NCBI GenBank assembly: GCA_013044415.1
Contig: JABEUO010000076.1
Span: forward strand, 1 to 13,091
From: Acidimicrobiaceae bacterium
Lineage (GTDB): Bacteria; Actinomycetota; Acidimicrobiia; Acidimicrobiales; Acidimicrobiaceae
DNA: 13,091 nucleotides
Direction of reading: 5' to 3'
Each line of letters opens with the position of its first letter. The stretch's first letter is position 1. The notes beneath the pieces were generated by a model that was given only the letters and a program-made list of their open reading frames with translations, made no database searches and was not told the DNA's origin. The translations under genes were made by a program, and so were the position numbers. Of this stretch, positions 1 through 6,598 are shown one piece after another.

Positions 1-1
1 T

Positions 2-733
2 AACCCGTTGCGCTCTAAGGTGGAGTCCCTCAGGTCAAAGGTCGTCGTCGACGAGTTGCACTGTCCAAAGTGCCACGCTACAAGGCCAGTGGTCTGTATA
101 GCATGTGCGTCGCGGCGTATTCGACCCAGGCGCTCGGGGATCGATCGGCTCGGACCGATCATGGAGGGAGTCCTGTCTGAGCAGGTATCTGCGGTATCAA
201 AGGAGTCTAAGGACACTACTTACTCCAAGGTAGTAGTGGGAACCGAGGCCCTTCTCTACCGGGATCTTTCGGCGGCAGTGGTGGTCTTTTTGGACTTCGA
301 TGACTTTAGCTTTTCGCTGACCATCGAAAGGGCCCCGAGGGCCGCTTATCTATATTCGAGGGCATCGAAACTCGTTTCCCATTCAAAGGGTCTGGTAGTA
401 ATCCAACATTCGGGATCGGTCGATCAGACGAGGGAGGCGCTGGAAGCTAAGGATATTCGTTCCATCTACCGCAAAGAACTAGCCAGCCGACATGAGGTCG
501 GATTGCCCCCGTATCGATTCTTCGCCAAAATTACCGGCACAAAGGCCAAGATTTACGCTGACCAACTCGCTCTCGAATACTCCGTGTCAAGTGGGTCTTG
601 TGAGGTCGTCGAGATGGGTAAGGAGTATTTTTTGCTAGTCGCCAACGACGAGATGGGCCTGATCAAGGCGCTAAGTTCGGCCCCCAAGCCATCTGCGGGG
701 TTTCGCATCGAGCTGAGCCCCAGGAGTCTCTAA
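2..733 (+). CDS. priA: Primosomal protein N' (PriA), C-terminal part, helicase motifs degenerate
   Basis: The frame is open through the window's left edge, so this is the 3' part of a longer gene. PriA normally reloads the replicative helicase at stalled forks. Two zinc-type pairs are visible about 17 codons in (CPKC, then CIAC), matching the last two Cys pairs of PriA. The PriA helicase lobe and C-terminal domain follow: GTEALL sits where helicases have GTQML, and the tail has a R...GLPPYRF segment and ends in a basic ELSPRSL. The arginine-rich motif VI (QVxGRAGR) is absent and replaced by SRASKLVSHSKG. Loss of helicase motifs is known for actinobacterial PriA, so this is probably a DNA-binding or scaffold version rather than a broken gene. 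The N-terminus and ATPase lobe lie outside the window and cannot be judged. The family call is confident; helicase inactivity is inferred. Confidence 0.85.
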   Translation, partial: NPLRSKVESLRSKVVVDELHCPKCHATRPVVCIACASRRIRPRRSGIDRLGPIMEGVLSEQVSAVSKESKDTTYSKVVVGTEALLYRDLSAAVVVFLDFDDFSFSLTIERAPRAAYLYSRASKLVSHSKGLVVIQHSGSVDQTREALEAKDIRSIYRKELASRHEVGLPPYRFFAKITGTKAKIYADQLALEYSVSSGSCEVVEMGKEYFLLVANDEMGLIKALSSAPKPSAGFRIELSPRSL

Positions 734-798
734 GCTGGCCAAAAGTGGCAATCCAGCTTCGAGTTAGCCAGCCCGGAGCAGGAGCGCTCGAAAGCTGG
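732..798 (+). repeat. Set of alternative inverted repeats between priA and the FMN-protein gene
   Basis: Four related arms are seen: AAGCTGG at 732-738, CCAGCTTCGAG at 753-763, AGCCAGC at 766-772 and CTCGAAAGCTGG at 787-798. Arm 1 pairs perfectly with the start of arm 2 (7 bp). Arm 2 pairs with arm 4 over 11 bp with one bulged base. Arm 3 pairs with GCTGGCT inside and just after arm 4. These pairings are mutually exclusive, as in an attenuator, and the last arm ends nine bases before the AAGGAG ribosome-binding site at 808-813. There is no T-run, so an intrinsic terminator is not supported. The pairing is seen directly; any regulatory role is inference. Confidence 0.55.
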
Positions 799-818
799 CT
801 GGATATAAAGGAGTTCCC

Positions 819-1481
819 ATGGTGCAGGTCGATCCGAAAACGAGGCTTCGAAGGCACCCGGACCAAGGGTCGCATAGTCGGTCGGATTTAGATGCCATAC
901 TGAATCGGGCATTCGTTGGGCACCTGGGAGTGTTGGATAAAAGCGGCCAACCATTCGTAGTGCCGACGGTCTATGGGATCGGCCAGGACTGCATATACCT
1001 CCACGGTTCGGTCGCTTCGATGAGCCTACGAAAAGATCTCCAATTCGAAGCTACCTTTGTCGTGACGATAGTTGAAGGTCTGGTCATTGCGAGGAGCATC
1101 TTTAATCATTCGGTCAACTACCATAGCTGCGTAATTTATGGCGAGTTAGAGGAGATTGCCGACCCAGAGGACAAGCTCGAGGGGCTTAAGGCGATCTCCG
1201 AACATATAGCCCCAGGACAGTGGGACTACGCAAGGAGGCCAAACTCGAAGGAGATTCGAAAGACTTCCTTGAAGAGGATGGCGCTCGAAAAGTTCTCCGT
1301 TAAGTCCAGCGAAGGTCCGCCATCGGACTCAGTCGGCGAGGACTCGCTCCTCGACGTGTGGGCCGGCGTCATTCCATTGTGGCAGGTCAGGGGTGACTTG
1401 GTGGCCGATCCCGACCTGAGGGAAAAGATATTCCCGCCGGCACACCTGGAGGGCTTCCTTCCCAAAGGTGTGGAAAGTTAG
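819..1481 (+). CDS. Pyridoxamine 5'-phosphate oxidase-like FMN-binding split-barrel protein
   Basis: This 220-residue protein resembles the Pyridox_ox_2 branch of the flavin split-barrel superfamily. These are small dimeric cytosolic FMN or F420 binders, usually without an assigned substrate. The core runs from about residue 22 to 150: AFVGHLGVLDKSGQPFVVPT forms the first strands. YLHGSVASMSLRKDL (about 60-74) is the family's HG...S.R phosphate-binding segment. The SVNYHSCVIYGELEEI strand comes next. The C-terminal WAGVIPLW...GDLVADPDL segment is also typical of this branch. The ATG is favoured because AAGGAG at 808-813 lies five bases upstream. The gene sits between priA and def on the same strand, behind a leader with competing stem-loops. 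It is not a true PdxH as far as I can see. Substrate and exact cofactor cannot be read from the sequence. Confidence 0.8.
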   Translation: MVQVDPKTRLRRHPDQGSHSRSDLDAILNRAFVGHLGVLDKSGQPFVVPTVYGIGQDCIYLHGSVASMSLRKDLQFEATFVVTIVEGLVIARSIFNHSVNYHSCVIYGELEEIADPEDKLEGLKAISEHIAPGQWDYARRPNSKEIRKTSLKRMALEKFSVKSSEGPPSDSVGEDSLLDVWAGVIPLWQVRGDLVADPDLREKIFPPAHLEGFLPKGVES

Positions 1482-1484
1482 AAA

Positions 1485-1520
1485 TTCGCATATCCACAGA
1501 GAGCAGCTAGCCTATAGTTC
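1485..1520 (+). promoter_or_regulatory. Candidate leaderless promoter of def
   Basis: TTCGCA (1485-1490) and TAGCCT (1508-1513) are separated by 17 bases and fit weakly to -35 and -10 boxes. The -10-like box ends seven bases before the def ATG, so transcription would begin at or next to the start codon. No Shine-Dalgarno sequence is visible upstream of def, which supports a leaderless message. The sites are read by eye; start-site mapping would be needed to confirm them. Confidence 0.4.
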
Positions 1521-2018
1521 ATGTCTATCCAGCCCATTCGCACCTACGGGGATCCCGTACTAAAGACTCTGGCGACCGACGTTGTGGAGATCGATTCGAA
1601 GATAGCCAAGTTGGTCGCTGACATGATCGAGACGATGTATGAGGCACCCGGGGTCGGGCTGGCCGCACCGCAAGTCGGCGTCGAGAAGAGGCTTTTCGTA
1701 TACGACATTGGCGATGGCCCCTTGGCTATCCTCAACCCACGTATCACCGAGTCAGACGGTGAATGGGTCTACGAGGAGGGGTGTCTGTCTGTTCCGGGAC
1801 TCTATTTTGAAATAGTCAGGCCAGCCAAAGTCCTCCTTGAGGGGATAGACCTAGATGGTAACGAGGTCTCTATCGAGGCATCCGAGTTGCTCGGTAGGGT
1901 ATTCCAACATGAAGTCGATCACCTGGATGGGATCTTGTTGCTCGAGCGGCTCGACGAGGTTCAGCTCAAGGCGGCAAAGAAGGAGCTGAGAAAGAGAGCG
2001 ATGGAGGCCGGCGCCTAG
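1521..2018 (+). CDS. def: Peptide deformylase
   Basis: This cytosolic metalloenzyme removes the N-formyl group from nascent proteins at the ribosome exit. All three family motifs are intact: GVGLAAPQVG (residues 44-53), EEGCLSVPG (85-93) and QHEVDHLDG (129-137). Metal ligands should be Cys88, His130 and His134, with Glu131 as catalytic acid/base. At 165 residues the length is normal for a bacterial deformylase. The ATG start gives the expected N-terminus (IRTYGDPVL) and has no Shine-Dalgarno sequence, consistent with a leaderless mRNA. fmt follows 45 bases downstream, the usual pairing because Fmt adds the formyl group that Def removes. The C-terminal helix (LKAAKKELRKRAMEAGA) is basic and typical of the class. 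Confidence 0.97.
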   Translation: MSIQPIRTYGDPVLKTLATDVVEIDSKIAKLVADMIETMYEAPGVGLAAPQVGVEKRLFVYDIGDGPLAILNPRITESDGEWVYEEGCLSVPGLYFEIVRPAKVLLEGIDLDGNEVSIEASELLGRVFQHEVDHLDGILLLERLDEVQLKAAKKELRKRAMEAGA

Positions 2019-2063
2019 TGCTTGGCCCTTTGAGATGCCAATAATGACCCGGAGCGGGGGAGC

Positions 2064-2951
2064 TTGAAGATAGCCTTCTTTGGTACGCCGGAGCTGTCAA
2101 ATGCCTACCTTAGGGCATTGCTTGATGCGCATTACGACGTGCGATACGTAGTAACCAGGCCAGACAAGCGACGTGGCAGGGGGTCTGGGCTTACACCCTC
2201 ACCGGTAAAGCGACTGGCTAACGAGAAGGGGCTAGCTGTCCTCACCTCTCTGTCCGAGGTATCGGAGCGGGCCGAGTCGGATCCCGTTGACGTCTCCGTG
2301 GTGGTCGCGTATGGGAGGATTATCCCAAAGGATCTACTGAGCAAGAGCCTCTTTTTGAACATACACTACTCCCTCCTGCCGCTGTATCGGGGAGCGGCCC
2401 CGATGGAGCGGGCGATTCTAGCCGGTGATGAGAAGAGTGGTGTCTGCCTTATGGCAATGGACGAGGGACTCGATACCGGGGGAGTCTTCGAACGGCGGGT
2501 CATTGAGCTGGATCACATGTATCTCGATGAGGTTTCCCTCGGCATGACCCAGATAGGGGTAGACCTCCTTCTGGAATGGCTGAAGGACTCAAGAGTCCTC
2601 TCTTCAGAGCCCAAGGAACAGTCGGGAGAGGCCACCTATGCACCGAAGATTGATCCCTTGGAGTATCGCATTGCGATTTCAGGGAGCGCAGAACAAGCCC
2701 TCCGTCGAGTCCGTCTCGGTCGTGCTTATTTATCCTTGTCTACTAAGAAGGTGATAATCACTCGGGCTTCGCTGGCTTCTGGCCCGGCTGGTGAAGCGGG
2801 CAGCGTCATCGAGGTCTCTCCTGGGAAATATGGCATAGCCTTCAAAGAAGGGAACCTGCTGGTCGATTCGGTAAAGCCAGAAGGTAGGGGCCCTATGGAT
2901 TTTGCTGCCTTCCTCCGAGGGGTCAGGGAGAAGCCGATCATTTTTGAATAG
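2064..2951 (+). CDS. fmt: Methionyl-tRNA formyltransferase
   Basis: Fmt transfers formyl from 10-formyl-tetrahydrofolate to initiator Met-tRNA. The N-terminal Rossmann-type domain shows FFGTPELS (5-12), TRPDKRRGRG (31-40), AYGRIIP (82-88), then NIHYSLLPLYRGAAP (99-113). Asn99, His101 and Asp137 (in LDTGG) are the expected catalytic trio. A short OB-like C-terminal tRNA-binding domain runs from about residue 205, after YAPKID. At 295 residues it is slightly shorter than the E. coli enzyme, the loss being in the C-terminal domain. The start is TTG, placed by the conserved MKIAFFGTPE N-terminus; a G-rich GGAGCGGGGGA stretch lies just upstream as a poor ribosome-binding site. It lies after def and before mog on the same strand, and co-transcription with def is likely. 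Confidence 0.96.
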   Translation: MKIAFFGTPELSNAYLRALLDAHYDVRYVVTRPDKRRGRGSGLTPSPVKRLANEKGLAVLTSLSEVSERAESDPVDVSVVVAYGRIIPKDLLSKSLFLNIHYSLLPLYRGAAPMERAILAGDEKSGVCLMAMDEGLDTGGVFERRVIELDHMYLDEVSLGMTQIGVDLLLEWLKDSRVLSSEPKEQSGEATYAPKIDPLEYRIAISGSAEQALRRVRLGRAYLSLSTKKVIITRASLASGPAGEAGSVIEVSPGKYGIAFKEGNLLVDSVKPEGRGPMDFAAFLRGVREKPIIFE

Positions 2952-2981
2952 CCGTTCTTTGCTTTAGGTGGTGGTTGTAAG

Positions 2982-3461
2982 GTGGGTCATTTTGCGAAGG
3001 TGCTAACCGTGTCCGACGGAGTAGTCGCCGGAACGAGGCAGGATAAATCGGGTGAGGCGCTAGGCGAAAGGCTCAGCGAACTTGGGTATCAGTTAGTTGA
3101 ACGCCGGGTTACTAAGGACGGAGTGGCTTCGGTGGCCTCGGCTCTCCTTGAGATGTCCGAGAACTTTCATGGCCTGATCCTGACGACAGGAGGAACAGGT
3201 TTTTCCGAGCGAGACCTTACACCAGAGGGCACGTCTTTGATCCTTGAGCGGTTTGCACCCGGGCTATCAGAAGCAACCAGGAGCATAAATCCGCTGGGAA
3301 GACTCTCGAGGGGGGTAAGCGGAACTAGGGGCGCCTCGCTGATCATCAATCTTCCTGGATCTACTTCGGGAGCCCTCGAATGCCTTTCGGCGGTGCAAGA
3401 CGTACTCGAGCACGCGATCACCCTGCTTTTAGATAACAGCTCTCGGCATCCAACTGGCTAG
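2982..3461 (+). CDS. mog: MogA/MoaB-family molybdopterin adenylyltransferase-like protein
   Basis: This 159-residue protein has the MoCF-binding fold. Proteins of this type adenylate molybdopterin before molybdate insertion, or bind the pterin. Visible motifs are LTVSDGV near the N-terminus (S11-D12), TTGGTGFSERDLTPE (68-82), PLGRLSRGVSGTRG (104-117) and IINLPGS (121-127). Length and motifs fit stand-alone bacterial MogA/MoaB, and mog versus moaB cannot be settled from one sequence. The start is GTG, with a GTGGTGG stretch rather than a clear Shine-Dalgarno sequence before it. No other molybdenum-cofactor genes are nearby. It occupies the slot between fmt and ribD where other actinobacteria often have rsmB and rpe. 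Confidence 0.87.
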   Translation: MGHFAKVLTVSDGVVAGTRQDKSGEALGERLSELGYQLVERRVTKDGVASVASALLEMSENFHGLILTTGGTGFSERDLTPEGTSLILERFAPGLSEATRSINPLGRLSRGVSGTRGASLIINLPGSTSGALECLSAVQDVLEHAITLLLDNSSRHPTG

Positions 3462-3465
3462 TTGG
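3450..3465 (+). terminator. Small stem-loop at the mog stop codon, possible weak terminator
   Basis: CCAACT and AGTTGG form a 6-bp perfect stem with a GGCT loop that overlaps the mog stop codon. No T-run follows, so at most this is a weak or factor-assisted 3' end. It separates mog from the repeat-bearing leader of the riboflavin genes. Confidence 0.25.
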
Positions 3466-3480
3466 TCGTAAGCTTTCATA

Positions 3481-3524
3481 GCGATGGCATAGCGATGGCA
3501 TAGCGATGGCATAGCGATGGCATA
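3481..3524 (+). repeat. Four perfect 11-bp tandem repeats upstream of ribD
   Basis: The unit GCGATGGCATA occurs four times without mismatch, preceded by a partial unit (CATA at 3477-3480). The period of 11 is close to one helical turn and is not a multiple of three, so this is not a coding repeat. It lies in the 170-nt non-coding gap between mog and ribD. It could be a stack of protein-binding sites or a slippage product; nothing here decides between them. Confidence 0.9.
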
Positions 3525-3593
3525 GCCGCAGCGATGCTACCGGTGTCGGTTACTGAGATTTGGATGGGTCATTTTGGGACCAAGCCTCGACTT

Positions 3594-3611
3594 GAAAGTA
3601 GGAAAGTAGGA
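3594..3611 (+). repeat. 8-bp tandem repeat just upstream of ribD
   Basis: GAAAGTAG is present twice in tandem, followed by a partial GA, ending about 20 bases before the ribD start codon. The repeat is purine-rich and AGGA-like, so it may contribute to ribosome binding, or it may be a chance duplication. Confidence 0.6.
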
Positions 3612-3631
3612 CGGACGGTACCTCTTCAGAC

Positions 3632-4714
3632 ATGTTGAGGGCGATCGAATACTCAATGGCTTCTCGCCGCCTTGCGAGGCCAAATCCTTGGGTAGGAGCC
3701 CTACTGCGTACTAAGACCGGCGAATATCTAGGGAGGACCCAGCGGCCCGGCGGAGCCCACGCAGAGATTGATGCAATGGCCAAGGCCGGCAACGTTGTAA
3801 CCGGATCGACCCTGAGCGTTACGTTGGAACCCTGTTCGTACTATGGACGGACACGACCGTGCGTCGATGCGATTATTAATGGCGGCGTCTCGTCGGTATC
3901 AATCTCGTTAGTTGATCCAGACGAAAATGTCTCCGGGAATGGCATTAGGCGGCTCGTCGAGTCGAACCGAAAGGTGACGATAGGGGAGCACTCTTCGAAG
4001 AGCGCGCTACGACTAGCCCCCTACATCAAGCAGAGGGTTACCAAAAGGCCATGGGTAGTGGCAAAGATGGCGATGACCCTAGATGGCCGGGTGGCCGCCA
4101 CCGACGGTTCGTCCAAGTGGATCACCTCCGGACTAGCCAGGGAGCATGCCCATCAGCTGAGGGCAGATTCGGACGCGATAATCGTTGGCGCAAACACCAT
4201 AAGGGTCGATAATCCTCGACTCGACGCCCGGGATTCCTTGGGGGGACCACTCGAATACCAGCCACAAAGGATAGTCCTAGGCGAAATTCCACCTGGCAGT
4301 GCGGTCATGCCGGCTACTAGCTATCGGGGGGAGCTATCGACTCTTTTGGATAGCCTGGGTTCGCGTGGATACCTCCAAGTCATGGTTGAGGGTGGGCCGG
4401 GGGTAATATCTCAATTCTTCAGCCAAGACCTGGTAGACCAGTACTCCATCTACTTTGCGCCGGCAATTTTCGGCTCGGCTAGAGCACGTTCGGCTTTCGA
4501 TTTAAATAACGTAGTGACCATGGATGAAATCTGGAGGGGGAGGCTTAAAAAGACCCAGCGACTGGGAGACGACGTCTACATTGAGGTCCTCTCGATGCGG
4601 GCAATCCGCCTTTTAGAAGAGGCCCGCCTGGCGGGGGAGAAAATAGCCCAAGAACTCGGGTTAGCCTACGTTGAAGATCATCCCATCGAGGAGGAACTTT
4701 GTTTACCGGAATAG
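3632..4714 (+). CDS. ribD: Bifunctional riboflavin deaminase/reductase RibD
   Basis: RibD carries out two cytosolic steps after GTP cyclohydrolase: deamination of the pyrimidine ring, then NADPH-dependent reduction of the ribosyl side chain. The N-terminal deaminase domain has RPNPWVGALL (16-25), the zinc motif HAEID (43-47), and TLEPCSYYGRTRPC with Cys68 and Cys77. The reductase domain starts near residue 138 with MAMTLDGRVAATDGSSKWIT, then RADSDAIIVGANTIRVDNPRL and MVEGGPGVISQFF. At 360 residues it carries about 38 residues after the usual end (…DDVYIEVLSM), a charged helical-looking tail that overlaps ribE by 16 nt. The ATG is the first start codon after an in-frame stop at 3599-3601. No strong Shine-Dalgarno sequence and no FMN riboswitch are visible upstream. 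It heads the riboflavin gene run. Confidence 0.96.
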   Translation: MLRAIEYSMASRRLARPNPWVGALLRTKTGEYLGRTQRPGGAHAEIDAMAKAGNVVTGSTLSVTLEPCSYYGRTRPCVDAIINGGVSSVSISLVDPDENVSGNGIRRLVESNRKVTIGEHSSKSALRLAPYIKQRVTKRPWVVAKMAMTLDGRVAATDGSSKWITSGLAREHAHQLRADSDAIIVGANTIRVDNPRLDARDSLGGPLEYQPQRIVLGEIPPGSAVMPATSYRGELSTLLDSLGSRGYLQVMVEGGPGVISQFFSQDLVDQYSIYFAPAIFGSARARSAFDLNNVVTMDEIWRGRLKKTQRLGDDVYIEVLSMRAIRLLEEARLAGEKIAQELGLAYVEDHPIEEELCLPE

Positions 4715-5289
4715 TCGAGCAGGTTGGCACCTTTGAGTCCCTCGTGGGGTCGCGTATGAAGGTAAATTGGCCTGGTTTGTCTTTGGATCCCGAACCGTTG
4801 GTGATAGGTGCATCGGTGGCAAATAATGGAGCCTGCCTCACCGTCGTCGAAGTCGAAGGTGACGTCGTTGGTTACGACGTAGTCGAGGAGACCTTAGTGC
4901 GGACAAACCTTGGGGGATTGAGATCCGGCGATCCAGTGAACATCGAACGAGCCGCAAAGGTGTCATCGAGGCTTGACGGACATATCGTGCAAGGCCACAT
5001 CGATCGAATTGGAACGATCCTGACGGGTGCGCCCCAGCTCAGAATCGATTGCGGCCGTGATATGACGAAGTACATCGTAGAAAAGGGGTCGATCGCAGTC
5101 GACGGAGTATCTTTGACCGTTGTGGAACTCTTTGAAGAAGGCTTTTCCGTCTCGGTAATCCCTCATACCTCCAAGGTAACTACACTTGGATGCAAAGGCC
5201 CCGGCGATACGGTGAATCTAGAATTTGACGTCCTCGCCAAATACGTTGAGAGGCTCTTTTCTTCGACCCCATTGGTAAGAGGCGAATAG
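4699..5289 (+). CDS. ribE: Riboflavin synthase, alpha chain
   Basis: This enzyme dismutates two molecules of 6,7-dimethyl-8-ribityllumazine to give riboflavin plus the pyrimidine precursor. It has the two tandem lumazine-binding barrels of the family. Barrel 1 starts MFTGIVEQVG and has GASVANNGACLTV (38-49) and ETLVRTNLG. The linker has SSRLDGHIVQGHID (89-102). Barrel 2 has VEKGSIAVDGVSLTV (127-141) and VIPHTSKVTTLG, and ends with FDVLAKYVERL. The 196-residue length is normal. The TTG start is chosen because it gives the invariant MFTGIVE N-terminus and lies a few bases after GAGGAGGA at 4688-4695. It overlaps the 3' end of ribD by 16 nt in another frame, which implies translational coupling. 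The symbol ribC is used for this gene in some actinobacteria. Confidence 0.96.
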   Translation: MFTGIVEQVGTFESLVGSRMKVNWPGLSLDPEPLVIGASVANNGACLTVVEVEGDVVGYDVVEETLVRTNLGGLRSGDPVNIERAAKVSSRLDGHIVQGHIDRIGTILTGAPQLRIDCGRDMTKYIVEKGSIAVDGVSLTVVELFEEGFSVSVIPHTSKVTTLGCKGPGDTVNLEFDVLAKYVERLFSSTPLVRGE

Positions 5290-5332
5290 GTGGGGAACGG
5301 GGTTGGGTAGCGCCAGAAATTAGGAGAGACCG

Positions 5333-6598
5333 TTGGCATTATCCACGATTGAGGAAGCGATAGAGGCGATAAAGAGCGGCGAGATGGTGATCGTCGTGGA
5401 CGATGAGGATCGCGAGAACGAAGGCGACCTAATCATGGCGGCCGAGTTTGCAACGCCGGAGAAGATCGCCTTCTTCACCCAACATACCTCTGGGCTGATC
5501 TGTGTACCGATAATCGGTGCGAGGCTCGACGAGTTAGGTATCCCCCTGATGGTTCAGAATAACACCGAGTCAAACCGCACTGCCTTCACCGTCTCTGTAG
5601 ACGCCGTCAAGGGTACCTCGACTGGGATCTCCGCAAAGGATAGGGCGACTACGATACTCGCCCTGATCGACCAGGAGACCAAGCCGGACGAACTGAGCAG
5701 ACCGGGGCATATTTTCCCGTTGAGATATCGCGAGGGTGGAGTCCTAAAGAGGGGTGGCCATACCGAAGCCGCCGTTGACCTGTCTATCGCCGCAGGTCTC
5801 TACCCGGCCGGAGTCATTTGCGAGATCGTCTCCAAGGATAAAGGGCATATGGCGAGATTTGACGAACTCGAAGTTTTAGCTGCGGAACATAACCTAAAGA
5901 TGATTTCGATCGCCGACCTGGTGCGCTATCGACATCAAAAAGAGAAACTAGTCAAGCGCGTAGAGGACGCCCAAGCCAAGTTGCCAACGGTCTTTGGAGA
6001 GTTTGAGTGCGTCGTGTATGAGTCTCTACTAGATGGAGAGCAGCACTTCGCTATCTACAAGGGAGACCTACAAGATCAAGAAGGCGTTTTGGTGAGGGTC
6101 CATAGTGAGTGCCTTACCGGGGACGTGTTTGGTTCACTCAGATGTGACTGTGGCCCACAGCTCAACGCTGCCTTGGAGATGATAGCCGAACATGGCTCAG
6201 GGGTCGTGGTATACCTAAGGGGCCACGAGGGTCGCGGGATCGGTCTCGCCCATAAGCTGCGGGCCTATTCGCTGCAGGAAAAGGGCCGGGACACCGTCGA
6301 CGCTAACTTGGAACTTGGACTACCTATCGATTCGCGTGAGTACGGTATCGGGGCCCAGATCCTGGTGGACCTGGGTGTATCGAAGATGCGACTTATAACT
6401 AATAACCCCTCGAAGTACGGCGGGCTAAGCGGGTTTGGCCTGGATATCGTCGGGCGTGTTGGTTTGAACATCGAACCTAATGGGTACAACATCGACTATC
6501 TGAAGACCAAAAGAGACCGTCTCGGCCACCTAATCGAAGGCCTTGACGATTCGGAATACGGCGACAATCGGAATACGGCAACAAGTAGTGGGGATTGA
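5333..6598 (+). CDS. ribBA: Bifunctional DHBP synthase / GTP cyclohydrolase II (RibBA)
   Basis: This fusion makes both starting units of riboflavin: 3,4-dihydroxy-2-butanone 4-phosphate from ribulose 5-phosphate, and the pyrimidine from GTP. The RibB half (1-200) has DDEDRENEGD (23-32), HTSGLICVP (51-59), TGISAKDRATTI (97-108) and GGHTEAAVDL (141-150). The RibA half (about 215-421) has RVHSECLTGDVFGSLRCDC with zinc ligands Cys260, Cys271 and Cys273. It also has LRGHEGRGIGL (295-305) and LITNNPSKYGGL. TTG is the start, preceded by AGGAGA at 5322-5327. The last 15 residues are odd: a 17-bp tandem duplication at 6551-6584 shifts the frame, and a single copy would end the protein about nine residues earlier. 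Catalytic residues are untouched. Confidence 0.96.
   Translation: MALSTIEEAIEAIKSGEMVIVVDDEDRENEGDLIMAAEFATPEKIAFFTQHTSGLICVPIIGARLDELGIPLMVQNNTESNRTAFTVSVDAVKGTSTGISAKDRATTILALIDQETKPDELSRPGHIFPLRYREGGVLKRGGHTEAAVDLSIAAGLYPAGVICEIVSKDKGHMARFDELEVLAAEHNLKMISIADLVRYRHQKEKLVKRVEDAQAKLPTVFGEFECVVYESLLDGEQHFAIYKGDLQDQEGVLVRVHSECLTGDVFGSLRCDCGPQLNAALEMIAEHGSGVVVYLRGHEGRGIGLAHKLRAYSLQEKGRDTVDANLELGLPIDSREYGIGAQILVDLGVSKMRLITNNPSKYGGLSGFGLDIVGRVGLNIEPNGYNIDYLKTKRDRLGHLIEGLDDSEYGDNRNTATSSGD
6551..6584 (+). repeat. 17-bp tandem duplication at the 3' end of ribBA
   Basis: Two adjacent 17-base copies (6551-6567 and 6568-6584) match at 16 of 17 positions; each begins TCGGAATACGGC. Because 17 is not a multiple of three, the second copy is read in another frame. 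With one copy, the sequence would read SEYGNK and stop; with two it reads SEYGDNRNTATSSGD. This looks like a recent slippage event that lengthened the C-terminus. Confidence 0.85.

Noticed and set aside
3481..3524. CRISPR-like array
   Set aside because: The units are 11 bp and directly adjacent, with no spacers and no cas genes; this is a simple tandem repeat.
4545..4841. 98-codon minus-strand frame over the ribD-ribE junction
   Set aside because: It is antisense to two well-supported genes, shows no recognisable motif and has no ribosome-binding site.
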